From Fibrobacter sp. UBA4309 (GTDB lineage Bacteria > Fibrobacterota > Fibrobacteria > Fibrobacterales > Fibrobacteraceae), in the NCBI RefSeq assembly GCF_002395745.1, contig NZ_DGUN01000047.1, forward strand, positions 1 to 19,821: DNA of 19,821 nt. The letters run 5' to 3'. Each line of letters begins with the position of its first letter. Within the stretch, counting starts at the first letter, position 1. The translations under genes and the position numbers were made by a program. The notes beneath the pieces were generated by a model. The model searched no databases, was not told the DNA's origin, and saw only the letters and a list, made by a program, of their open reading frames with translations. This document shows positions 8,168 through 15,376 of this stretch, piece after piece.

Positions 8168-9252
8168 AAATCCTGGTCGCCCCCTTGGACTGGGGGCTTG
8201 GACATGCGACTCGTTGCGTGCCTGTGATCAAGGAATTCCTTGCTCGCGGTGCCGAGGTCGAACTCGCTACCGTTAAGGCGAATTCCGCGTTTTTCAGGGA
8301 TGTCTTCCCGGAACTGAGACAGCGTATTGCTCCGGGCTATAATGTCGTGTACCCGAACCATTCCTTCAACATGGCGTTCTGGCTTCTGAAAAACAGTGCC
8401 CACCTGAAGGCGGTTATGCGGTACGAACGCCGCTATGCCGAAGAGATGGTGGAACGCCACGGCTACGACATCCTCTTTTCGGATAACCGTTTCGGCTTTT
8501 ATTCCAAGAAGGCGTACAACGTCTACATGACCCACCAGCTTCGCATCGCGTTTCCGCCGGCGTTTTCTTCTTTCGAGGGAATCGGCGTCAAGTGGCATGC
8601 CATGCAGATGAAAAACTTCGATGAAGTCTGGGTGCCCGACCTAGAAGCATTTCCCGGCTATGCGGGCAGGCTTTCGCATGTCGATGAAGGTGGCCTGCCA
8701 GTGAAATTTGTCGGTCCGCTTTCCCGTTTCGAAATGGCGGCTGCGGGGGAGGGAACGGCCCAAAAGGATTTTGACATCGTTGCCGTGGTGTCTGGCGTGG
8801 AACCGGCCCGAACGCGTTTCGAAGATCGCCTGCGCAGGATACTGCCGCAGATTCCCGGCCGTCATGTCGTGTTGCTCGGTAAGCCTTCCGTGTCGTACGA
8901 CCACAAGGTCGAGGGCAATGTCGAATACCATACGCATTTGCCTACGTCGGAATTTGCCGATATCGTGAGGCGCAGCAAGTACGTGCTAAGCCGCGGTGGT
9001 TATAGCACCATCATGGACATGGCGGTACTCGGTGCGAAATGCATCTTTGTTCCGACGCCCGGCCAGTATGAACAGTGCGCCTTGGTGCGGGAGCTTTCGG
9101 ATGCGGGCTATGCGGTCGCAATTTCAGAAAATGAACTCTCCGTGGAATCGCTCCGTGCGGCTGTCGGGACGGAAACGGCGATGCTTCCCGCGACGGGGAA
9201 GGATTTGTTGCAGACGGCAGTCGTCTCTCTTTTTGAAAAAGTCGTAAGGTGA
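8149..9252 (+). CDS. GT28/MurG-like glycosyltransferase (GT-B fold)
   Basis: A 367-aa protein. The N-terminal half begins KILVAPLDWGLGHATRCVPV, the Gly-rich loop and His typical of MurG/MGDG-synthase-like GT-B enzymes. The C-terminal half contains YVLSRGGYSTIMDMA, then FVPTPGQYEQ, the nucleotide-sugar binding and donor motifs of GT28 C-terminal domains. It lacks a signal peptide and probably works at the cytoplasmic face of the inner membrane. Its ATG lies 19 bases inside the end of the upstream GT-C gene, suggesting translational coupling and a shared glycan pathway: this enzyme would add a sugar on a lipid carrier or glycolipid and the GT-C protein would act outside. True MurG is unlikely because no peptidoglycan gene lies nearby. 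Donor and acceptor cannot be read from the sequence. Confidence 0.8.
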   Translation: MVGGQVKILVAPLDWGLGHATRCVPVIKEFLARGAEVELATVKANSAFFRDVFPELRQRIAPGYNVVYPNHSFNMAFWLLKNSAHLKAVMRYERRYAEEMVERHGYDILFSDNRFGFYSKKAYNVYMTHQLRIAFPPAFSSFEGIGVKWHAMQMKNFDEVWVPDLEAFPGYAGRLSHVDEGGLPVKFVGPLSRFEMAAAGEGTAQKDFDIVAVVSGVEPARTRFEDRLRRILPQIPGRHVVLLGKPSVSYDHKVEGNVEYHTHLPTSEFADIVRRSKYVLSRGGYSTIMDMAVLGAKCIFVPTPGQYEQCALVRELSDAGYAVAISENELSVESLRAAVGTETAMLPATGKDLLQTAVVSLFEKVVR

Positions 9253-9271
9253 ATTTTTTAGCAGGTACGCA

Positions 9272-9976
9272 ATGAACAAGTTTATACTCGCTTTCCCTGT
9301 TCCTGTCAAGCGGACGGAAACATTCAAGATAACGGATATCGTTCAGGTGGCTGCCGATACGAATACGTTGATGATTCCCGGATGCAGCGTGCCGTTTTCG
9401 GTGGCACGTACCGATTCCTTGGCGAGACTTTCCGACATTTTTCAGGAGCACTGCTTCATTTCGCCAGAAGAGGCGAAGAAAATAGATTCGCATGGCTCGC
9501 TGATTTTTTTGCTTGGCACGCTTAAGAATGCCGATGATTTGAGCATGGTAAACTCCGCCATCAAAAAAATGTTCGATGCCGGGGCAATAGGCGTGTACAT
9601 GCAGCAGTCGGGAACGGCCTGGATAGCGATGGAATTTTGCGAGGAACTCGGGGACGAGTCCTGCCCTATGAGCCCGTGGCTCAACTACGTGGAAAAAGAC
9701 GATGTGCTCTACACGCTCGGCATGGAGGTTTTCGGTCTCCCGGATCTCTGCGTTTCGTGCAAGGTACTTCCCGATTCCGAGGCGGAATCTCTTGAATTCT
9801 TGCTCGAGACAGCTGCAGATGCGCTGTTTATAGACGGGGTTTCCGCGAAGTCCGGGACCGAGGTGAACTTGTACGAATTCGGGAAATTCACGTTGCGCGC
9901 CGAACTGTCGGGCCCGTATGCGAAGGATTCTCCGGAATACAACAAGAACGGCACCATGCGCCTTGTCAAGAAATAG
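9272..9976 (+). CDS. DUF4261-like protein, function unknown
   Basis: A 234-aa soluble protein without signal peptide or membrane segment. The central-to-C-terminal part (WLNYVEKDDVLYTLGMEVFG then LPDLCVSCKVLPD, ESLEFLLETAADAL) resembles DUF4261-family proteins, judged by pattern only. An AGGT 5 bases before ATG 9272 is a weak ribosome binding site. It follows the glycosyltransferase by 19 bases and is the last gene of the envelope operon. Its stop lies only nine bases from the stop of the converging regulator gene, with no hairpin between them, so the two transcripts probably overlap at their 3' ends. There is no evidence for a link with glycan synthesis beyond position. Confidence 0.6.
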   Translation: MNKFILAFPVPVKRTETFKITDIVQVAADTNTLMIPGCSVPFSVARTDSLARLSDIFQEHCFISPEEAKKIDSHGSLIFLLGTLKNADDLSMVNSAIKKMFDAGAIGVYMQQSGTAWIAMEFCEELGDESCPMSPWLNYVEKDDVLYTLGMEVFGLPDLCVSCKVLPDSEAESLEFLLETAADALFIDGVSAKSGTEVNLYEFGKFTLRAELSGPYAKDSPEYNKNGTMRLVKK

Positions 9977-9985
9977 GCGGACCGG

Positions 9986-11368
9986 CTACTTCTCGACGAT
10001 GTTTCCGAGAATCTGGTGAATTTTTCTTGTCCCGGCGAAAGCGTCGGGATTTTCGATATTGTAGAACATTTGGTCTACGAGCGCCGACGTGTTGAATTCG
10101 TACGACGGCAGGCGCAGTAGGTAGCTTTCGGCGGAGTTGTCGAAACCGAAAATCTGGTTCGAGACGACAATTCGCCCTTCTTCGGCCATTTCGATAATGA
10201 CGCCCGCCACCTCGTCGTTGACGCAGACGAGTGGGAGGTGCTCGTAGTCCTTGTCTTCGGATACGAGCGAAAGGATTTTCTGCTTCAGGAGTTCACGCGC
10301 GTAGGCTTCGACGGAATGCTTGGGAACCTTGCTGCGGGCGATCTGCTTGTAGTCCCAGGGACTCGCGAATTCCTTGTCGGTATAGGCGGTTACCAGCAGG
10401 CCGGATTCCTTGAGGCCGTTCAGGCGGTCGAGGGACCAGGAACTGTTGTGGTAGGGGGAGATGTAGATGACCTGCGAGAAACCTTTCGCCTGCAGGTACT
10501 TGCCCATCTCCATTCCCGGGAAAGGTCCGAAGGTCGCATTGAAAAAAGTCCAGTTTGGCTTGTTGAGGAACCGTAGCGGCAGGCTGGGGATGGGGTGTTC
10601 CCACCAGATGGATATCGGGTAGTTCACCCCGGCAAACATGAGCATCAGCTTATGCGGGTCCATGACGAGAAGCGTGGAGAGGATGGCGCCGACAGCGTTT
10701 GGGAAATCGCTCAGCTTGCGCGGCTTTCCGCTGCGGTCGATGAGCTGGCCGCTCGTCTCGTTGATTCCCAGCAGAATGAGCCTGAAGTTTTCGGAACCGG
10801 CCTTCTTGTAGACCATTTTCAGGAATTCCATTTCGCGTTCGCTTTCGGCGGTAAAGCCGCCCCAGGTGTTGCAACGCGTGACGAAAATGATTTCGCTCAG
10901 GGACGGCTGCAGGCGGGAAACTTTTTTACGGACGAAGAAGAAGTGCCTGCCGTTACGGGTAAGCGAACCTCGGTCTACCTTGTTCATCAGGAACTTGCGG
11001 AGAATAGGCTGCGAAACGTCGTAGCGCTTGGCGAGTTCCTTCATTAGCGGGAGCGGGGCGTCGGATTTCAGGATGCCGTGTTCCCAGTCCTCGTTGAAGA
11101 GCCGTTCCAGTTTTTCGGAAATAGTCTCGCGGACGACCGGACGCAGGTTTTTCGGGAATAGGGAGCGGTCTCCGGAATCCGAAGAAATCCAGAAGCATCC
11201 TTTTCCCTGGATACGGCGAATCAGCCCTGTCTTGGCCAGGGCGGCGAGTGTCGCCTGTACGGTCCCCGAAGAAACGTTGTAGGTCTTCATGAGCGAACGG
11301 ACGCTGGGAAGCCTGCCGTTGGGTTGGCGGGGAAGGGCTAGTAGGGTGTTTGCCAGTTCGTCTCGCAT
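9986..11368 (-). CDS. Tandem-winged-helix GntR-type regulator with LacI-like sensor domain
   Basis: A 460-aa protein. Residues about 1-62 are a GntR-type winged helix (RLPSVRSLMKTYNVSSGTVQ, then LIRRIQGKGCFW). Residues about 78-147 look like a second one (PLMKELAKRYDVSQPILRKF, then RGSLTRNGRHFFFV). Residues about 155-460 resemble the type 1 periplasmic-binding-protein sensor of LacI-family regulators (LSEIIFVTRC ... LPLVCVNDEVAG ... IFGFDNSAES). Ordinary GntR/LacI chimeras such as AraR carry one winged helix. The gene lies directly downstream of the licheninase on the same strand, separated by that gene's terminator, so a role in sensing sugars from plant beta-glucan is a reasonable guess. 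ATG 11368 gives a complete first winged helix. Confidence 0.85.
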   Translation of the reverse strand: MRDELANTLLALPRQPNGRLPSVRSLMKTYNVSSGTVQATLAALAKTGLIRRIQGKGCFWISSDSGDRSLFPKNLRPVVRETISEKLERLFNEDWEHGILKSDAPLPLMKELAKRYDVSQPILRKFLMNKVDRGSLTRNGRHFFFVRKKVSRLQPSLSEIIFVTRCNTWGGFTAESEREMEFLKMVYKKAGSENFRLILLGINETSGQLIDRSGKPRKLSDFPNAVGAILSTLLVMDPHKLMLMFAGVNYPISIWWEHPIPSLPLRFLNKPNWTFFNATFGPFPGMEMGKYLQAKGFSQVIYISPYHNSSWSLDRLNGLKESGLLVTAYTDKEFASPWDYKQIARSKVPKHSVEAYARELLKQKILSLVSEDKDYEHLPLVCVNDEVAGVIIEMAEEGRIVVSNQIFGFDNSAESYLLRLPSYEFNTSALVDQMFYNIENPDAFAGTRKIHQILGNIVEK

Positions 11369-11375
11369 ACCTATA

Positions 11376-11412
11376 AAATAAAAAAGTCTATGCAGCCTGT
11401 GGCTGCATAGAC
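11376..11412 (-). terminator. Strong intrinsic terminator of the licheninase gene
   Basis: A perfect 12-bp inverted repeat, GTCTATGCAGCC / GGCTGCATAGAC (11401-11412 and 11386-11397), with a 3-base loop (11398-11400). On the minus strand it is followed by TTTTTTATTTTA. It lies 21 bases after the licheninase stop and only 17 bases before the regulator ATG at 11368. It should end licheninase transcription; regulator mRNA must come from readthrough or a promoter within or just after the T tract. The long perfect dyad could also be an operator. Confidence 0.85.
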
Positions 11413-11433
11413 CTTTGTTGTTTGGGGGGTATT

Positions 11434-12426
11434 TTAGTACTTGAAGTTAACTCTGTAACGGTTTCTGACTTCCTTGACGTGTTCGCCCTTGGCGTTGAAC
11501 GTCCTGGTTTCCTTGACGTGCATCTGCGGGGTACGGACCTGCTGGATTCCCATCACGCTGGAAGAGCTGGGCGGAACCACCTGGGAGCTGCTGGATTTCG
11601 GGACGACGCTGCTGCTGGAAACAACCGGATCCCCCTGGTCGTCCTTGGGAACCTGGCCGTTGAACTGTTCCTGTCCCTTGCGGGTGAGGGCGAGAATCAG
11701 CATGCCGTCCTGGGTGTAGATGTTGCGCGGAGTCAGGTCAACACGGTTGCCGTCGAAGGTCCAGTTGCCCTTGTCCCAACGGCTACCGTCAAATTTGTCG
11801 AAATTGTCGGTCCAGTCGAGCGTGAAATCGCTGCCGCCTTCGCCCTGGCCCGGGGTATACTTGTAGACCTTGACCCAGTTGATGAACTGGAAGAGCGGAA
11901 GCTTGGACTCGTCAAACTGGCCAACCCAAGCGGCGCTTTCGGAAGACCAGAGATTGAAGCGGAGACCCTGGGTTCCCGTAAGGTTGGAAACCTGGCCACC
12001 TTCCGTCTTGCGGACTTCCTTGCCGTCGACGGTCCAACGGACGTAATTCGGTGTCCATTCGAGGCCGTAGGTATGGAAGGCCTGGTCGGTAGCGGGATTG
12101 ACATCGTGATGCAGTTCGCTGGTTTTCTGTGCACCCGCCTTGCCGGTAATGATGTTGGACTGGAAACTGCTCGGGTTCTTGCCGAGAACTTCGATATCGA
12201 CTTCGACCCAAGGACGTCCATCGGCAATTTCAGAGCCGTTTTGGTAAAGGAACATGGAGCTGACGGTGCCAGAAGCGGCAGCCATCTTCATACGGGCTTC
12301 GAATTTACCGTACTGGACTTCGTCTACGGTGAAGAGTTCTGCTCCGCTGAAATCTTTTGCATTGATTGCTGCTGCCATAGTCAAGACTGCCAGAGCGCCC
12401 TTGAATAAAGTGGATTTTGTTTTCAT
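11434..12426 (-). CDS. Circularly permuted GH16 endo-1,3-1,4-beta-glucanase (licheninase), secreted
   Basis: A 330-aa enzyme cleaving mixed-linkage beta-glucan (lichenan, cereal beta-glucan). The signal peptide is MKTKSTLFKGALAVLTMAAA with likely cleavage after INA23. The GH16 catalytic motif WVEVDIEVLG gives E75 as nucleophile, D77 as helper and E79 as acid/base. The order of the two halves is swapped relative to Bacillus lichenases: the strand block with FDGSRWDKGNWTFDGN and DGMLILALTR follows the catalytic half. This matches the known F. succinogenes glucanase very closely. Residues 268-291 form a Ser/Pro/Val linker with three SSSS blocks. The last 39 residues are basic and end NRYRVNFKY, like the basic terminal domains of Fibrobacter secreted glycosidases. 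ATG 12426 is preferred over 12450 because AGGAG lies six bases before it and it starts the signal peptide. Confidence 0.96.
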   Translation of the reverse strand: MKTKSTLFKGALAVLTMAAAINAKDFSGAELFTVDEVQYGKFEARMKMAAASGTVSSMFLYQNGSEIADGRPWVEVDIEVLGKNPSSFQSNIITGKAGAQKTSELHHDVNPATDQAFHTYGLEWTPNYVRWTVDGKEVRKTEGGQVSNLTGTQGLRFNLWSSESAAWVGQFDESKLPLFQFINWVKVYKYTPGQGEGGSDFTLDWTDNFDKFDGSRWDKGNWTFDGNRVDLTPRNIYTQDGMLILALTRKGQEQFNGQVPKDDQGDPVVSSSSVVPKSSSSQVVPPSSSSVMGIQQVRTPQMHVKETRTFNAKGEHVKEVRNRYRVNFKY

Positions 12427-12432
12427 CTTATA

Positions 12433-12460
12433 CTCCTGCCCATACAACACTCAAAATATA
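12433..12460 (-). promoter_or_regulatory. Licheninase ribosome binding site and -10-like box
   Basis: On the minus strand TATATTTTGA (12451-12460) resembles a -10 / TAnnTTTG box 25 bases before ATG 12426, and AGGAG (12433-12437) is a good Shine-Dalgarno six bases before the ATG. No clear -35 element is visible. The spacer is shared with the divergent chorismate mutase gene. Confidence 0.45.
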
Positions 12461-12524
12461 TGCTCGTTTTGGCCGCCGAAGTACCAGACAAATAGTGGAA
12501 GTGTAACATGTGTATCAGCTGTAT

Positions 12525-12593
12525 TAATTTTGGCGAAAATGCGGCCGAATAGGCTTGGCTCCGGTTCCATGGGCATTCGTTTTTCTACCTTTG
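12525..12593 (+). promoter_or_regulatory. Candidate promoter boxes of the aromatic/NADP operon
   Basis: Two exact TAnnTTTG matches stand before the chorismate mutase ATG (12599): TAATTTTG at 12525-12532 and TACCTTTG at 12586-12593. The first gives a leader of about 60 bases and is more plausible; the second would leave almost no leader. This form is the -7 consensus of Bacteroidetes promoters; that Fibrobacter uses the same form is inference. No recognisable -33 box or Shine-Dalgarno is present. Confidence 0.35.
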
Positions 12594-12598
12594 ATACC

Positions 12599-12862
12599 AT
12601 GGATATTGAGGAATTGCGCTCGCACATCGATGCTTTGACCGACGAAATCATCGCCCTGTTGAATAGGCGGGCTGAGTTCGCGACCAAGATTGGCATGCTG
12701 AAGAAGGAACTCGGTTTGCCGGTTTTTGACGCTGTGCGCGAAAAGTCCGTCTTGGACGTCGTTGCCGGGAAGGCTTTGAAGGCGGGCGGTCCGCTTAGTC
12801 CCGAATCGGTCCAGAAAATTTTCCAGGTTATCATGGAAGAGACCCGCAAGGTGGAGGAATAG
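12599..12862 (+). CDS. Chorismate mutase, AroQ type (monofunctional)
   Basis: An 87-aa helical enzyme turning chorismate into prephenate in Phe/Tyr synthesis. Active-site residues of the E. coli chorismate mutase domain all have counterparts at matching spacing: R7 (R11), R24 (R28), K35 (K39), D44 (D48), R47 (R51), E48 (E52) and Q76 in IFQVIMEE (Q88). ATG 12599 gives MDIEELRSHIDALTDE, the usual family start; the frame is open much farther upstream and has ATGs at 12539 and 12569, but those would add unrelated residues. The stop codon abuts the ATG of prephenate dehydrogenase with no gap, so mutase and dehydrogenase are coupled, replacing the fused TyrA of enterobacteria. Confidence 0.92.
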   Translation: MDIEELRSHIDALTDEIIALLNRRAEFATKIGMLKKELGLPVFDAVREKSVLDVVAGKALKAGGPLSPESVQKIFQVIMEETRKVEE

Positions 12863-14011
12863 ATGAAACGCATTGCTCTTGTGGGGTTCGGACTCCTGGC
12901 AGGCTCCATAGCCTCTGCGGTAAAGCAGGCCAAACTGCCGACGAAGATTCGCGCGGTGAGTTCGGCTACGACGCTTGCACGTGCCCGCGAGCTGGAACTC
13001 GCCGATGAATTTTTTGAATACGACCAGGTGGAAGAATGGTCCAGGGATTGCGACCTCATTCTCCTTTGCTCGCCGATTCTGCATATCTTGAAGACGATCG
13101 ATGCGCTTGCCCATGTTTCTTGGGTCAAGGGGGCCGCTGGTAACGACGTGTGCCTCGTGAGCGATATCGGCAGCACGAAAGTAGAAATTTGCAAGGCAGG
13201 TTCGTCGTTGCCGCCTCCGTTCCGCTTTGTCGGGAGCCATCCGATGGCGGGTTCCGAGAAGCGCACCTGCGAATACAACGACCCGGCCATTTTTGAAAAC
13301 GCATACTGGTTCGTTTGCCCTCCGGAAGGTACCGACGAAAAAGTCTACGGAAACCTGCTCGAGCTTATCGCGTTCCTCGGCGCCAATGCCGTCGTGTTTC
13401 CGCCGGAACACCATGACCGCACGATGGCGTGGGTCTCGCACATGCCGCAGATGCTCAGCTCCACGTTGGCGGCGAGCATTCCCGGACGCCTGCTCGAACA
13501 CAACTACCAGCATTACGCGGGACGCGCTTTCCGCGACATGACGCGTATTGCCGCAAGCGGCTGGGGCATGTGGCACGACATCGCCGTCACGAACCGCGAA
13601 GAGACGGTCCGCGCCCTCAAGGAAGTGCGCGAAGGACTTGACAGTACGATCGATGCCATGAACGCGCTGGATGTTGTCGTGGACGGGAAACCCGCTGCCG
13701 ATGACAAGTCCGCTGGGCTTGAAGGCATTTTCAAGAAAGGCAACGAAGGGCGGGCCAGCCTGTTCGCGCCGGGCCGCAATGATGCCAATGTTTTCTTTGA
13801 AATTACGGTGCCGCTCAAGGATAAGCCCGGCGCGCTGTTGAGCGTGATGCAGCCTCTCGCCGAAGAAGGCGTCAATATCCGCGACATCGAACTGATGAAG
13901 GTCCGTGAAAATGTGGCGGGCACGCTGTTGCTCGCCTTCAAGACCCAGGAAGAAACGGCGCGCGCCGTAAAGTTGCTGCGCTACCTGGGTTACGAAGTAA
14001 AGGAACGCTAG
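12863..14011 (+). CDS. tyrA: Prephenate (or arogenate) dehydrogenase with C-terminal ACT domain
   Basis: A 382-aa TyrA-family enzyme for oxidative decarboxylation of prephenate (or arogenate) towards tyrosine. The nucleotide-binding loop GFGLLAGS is at residues 8-15, and the family signatures DIGSTKVEI and SHPMAGSE with its conserved His follow. Residues about 310-382 are an ACT domain (ITVPLKDKPGALLSVMQPLA, then GVNIRDIELM), usually a site of feedback inhibition by an aromatic amino acid. The end of the second beta strand reads RAVSSATT, without the acidic residue that favours NAD, so NADP use is plausible. An NAD kinase gene closes the same operon. TAG ATG junctions with zero spacing link it to both neighbours. 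Confidence 0.92.
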   Translation: MKRIALVGFGLLAGSIASAVKQAKLPTKIRAVSSATTLARARELELADEFFEYDQVEEWSRDCDLILLCSPILHILKTIDALAHVSWVKGAAGNDVCLVSDIGSTKVEICKAGSSLPPPFRFVGSHPMAGSEKRTCEYNDPAIFENAYWFVCPPEGTDEKVYGNLLELIAFLGANAVVFPPEHHDRTMAWVSHMPQMLSSTLAASIPGRLLEHNYQHYAGRAFRDMTRIAASGWGMWHDIAVTNREETVRALKEVREGLDSTIDAMNALDVVVDGKPAADDKSAGLEGIFKKGNEGRASLFAPGRNDANVFFEITVPLKDKPGALLSVMQPLAEEGVNIRDIELMKVRENVAGTLLLAFKTQEETARAVKLLRYLGYEVKER

Positions 14012-15376
14012 ATGATCATTTCTCTGAATCCAGATAGGGAACGGATGGACCTTACCCTGACGGTTGCCCTGCTCGTAAACGGCAGGACCGTTCTGGACGA
14101 TTTTTCGTGGGCGAGCGGCAGCGAACGCTTTGCCCAGGCGCTAAGGGAATTTGGCCTGGAGTATTCGATTCAGGGGCACCAGTTGGTGCTGGACGGGAAG
14201 GGCTTCCAGTATAGCTCTCCCGCATTGCTGCCTTTTGACTTCGCCGAACAGGAAAACGTGTTACTGTGGACTCTGGCGAGCAAGGACTGCAGTCAGGTCT
14301 ATACGTTCGCTACCGAAAACGACGAAGCCGGTGTCGCTCGCGTTGCGGCTGCCGCCGAGATGCTCCAGCGCTATTTCAGGGTGAAAGTAGAAGAAGATTC
14401 TCCGGCCAAGTTCGTCTTTACCTTCTCGGAAGACGATCCGAACGCCAAGAAGGATTCCCTCGGGAACATTCCCTATATCATGCGCAACCGCCTCCTGCTG
14501 CGTTCCCTTATACGTAGCGGCTATTACGGCTTCGAAGAAAAGACCGCGGTTCATGACCAGCTGACCAAGATGCTGATGTATTTCGGGGTGAACCTCAAGT
14601 ACGAAGGCCGCGGCATGGAACAGCTGAGCGAGTTCGAAAGACGCCTGATGATTGCCCAGGGCAAGAAAATCGAGCGTACGCAGTTTACCGAGATTCTCGA
14701 GACGAAGGTGATTACGGGCCGCGATTACTACGTCCCCGGCGATACGACCGAGGCGGTGGCTTTTGCCCTGTTGGCAAGCGTTGCGAACATGCCCAAGGAG
14801 AACGTGGTCAAGCTATCGAATGTGGAACTGAACACGTCGCGTTCGGGGGCGCTCTCCTGCCTCAAGCGCATGGGTGCGAATATCGAGACGGTGACCCGCC
14901 GTGAAAAGTTTGGCGATGTCTTTGGCGATGTCGAAATTTATCCGCTGGAAGCCGGCAAGCGTCTGCAGGGTCGCCGCTTCAGCGAAGATTCCATTGCGAC
15001 CGGCTTTGGCGAGTATGCCTTGCTGGCTGTCGCGGCATGCTTTGCCGAAGGCGAGACCATCTTGCGCCTGCCCAGGGAAAAGCGTACGGAAATGCGCCCC
15101 AAGAACGAATTCCTGGCCGAGAACCTGAGAAAGACGGGCGTCGAAGTCGGCGTGTACGACGACGGCCTGGTAATCCGCGGCATGGAAACGATTGTGAACG
15201 GGAGCGATTTCGACGGTGGAGACTCTGCCGAAATGGGCCTTGCCTTGATGGTCCTTTCGCTTGCGCTGCAGAACAAGGAACCTATCGTCCATATCGAAAC
15301 GGTGGAAGCCGAATTCCCGGGAATTTACGAGAAAATGAAGCAGGCACTCGTCTCCGAAGCCAAGGAGGAAGCATGA
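14012..15376 (+). CDS. EPSP synthase (AroA) homologue lacking the catalytic residues
   Basis: A 454-aa protein of EPSP-synthase length and fold. Landmarks still align: VPGDTTEAVAFALLASVA with the GDASSASYFLAAA strand-helix, VELNTSRSGALSCLKRMGA, LLAVAACFAEGETILR and AEFPGIYEKMKQ with TFPDYFEQL. The key residues of E. coli AroA are gone: the SKSVSNR segment reads RERMDLT, GNAGTAMR reads AEQENVLL, the SSQ loop reads IMRNR, Asp313 aligns with Gly, KETDR reads KRTEM (357-361), DHRM reads DSAE (404-407), and the C-terminal Lys411 region has no Lys. It is therefore unlikely to make EPSP by the known mechanism. The frame is intact, and it sits between tyrA (zero gap) and nadK (ATGA overlap). It could be a regulatory or structural pseudoenzyme, or have a new activity. 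Confidence 0.8.
   Translation: MIISLNPDRERMDLTLTVALLVNGRTVLDDFSWASGSERFAQALREFGLEYSIQGHQLVLDGKGFQYSSPALLPFDFAEQENVLLWTLASKDCSQVYTFATENDEAGVARVAAAAEMLQRYFRVKVEEDSPAKFVFTFSEDDPNAKKDSLGNIPYIMRNRLLLRSLIRSGYYGFEEKTAVHDQLTKMLMYFGVNLKYEGRGMEQLSEFERRLMIAQGKKIERTQFTEILETKVITGRDYYVPGDTTEAVAFALLASVANMPKENVVKLSNVELNTSRSGALSCLKRMGANIETVTRREKFGDVFGDVEIYPLEAGKRLQGRRFSEDSIATGFGEYALLAVAACFAEGETILRLPREKRTEMRPKNEFLAENLRKTGVEVGVYDDGLVIRGMETIVNGSDFDGGDSAEMGLALMVLSLALQNKEPIVHIETVEAEFPGIYEKMKQALVSEAKEEA
15361..15367 (+). promoter_or_regulatory. Strong Shine-Dalgarno deciding the nadK start
   Basis: AAGGAGG lies inside the end of the AroA-like gene, five bases before ATG 15373. It fixes the NAD kinase start although the same frame is open upstream to 15037. 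It is the clearest ribosome binding site in the window. Confidence 0.85.

Noticed and set aside
11422..12408. 328-aa plus-strand open frame opposite the licheninase
   Set aside because: The minus-strand licheninase has signal peptide, catalytic motif and known homologue; the opposite frame is its shadow.
12254..12598. Upstream-extended start for chorismate mutase
   Set aside because: It overlaps the divergent licheninase gene and adds 115 residues unrelated to AroQ; ATG 12599 gives exact alignment with E. coli active-site spacing.
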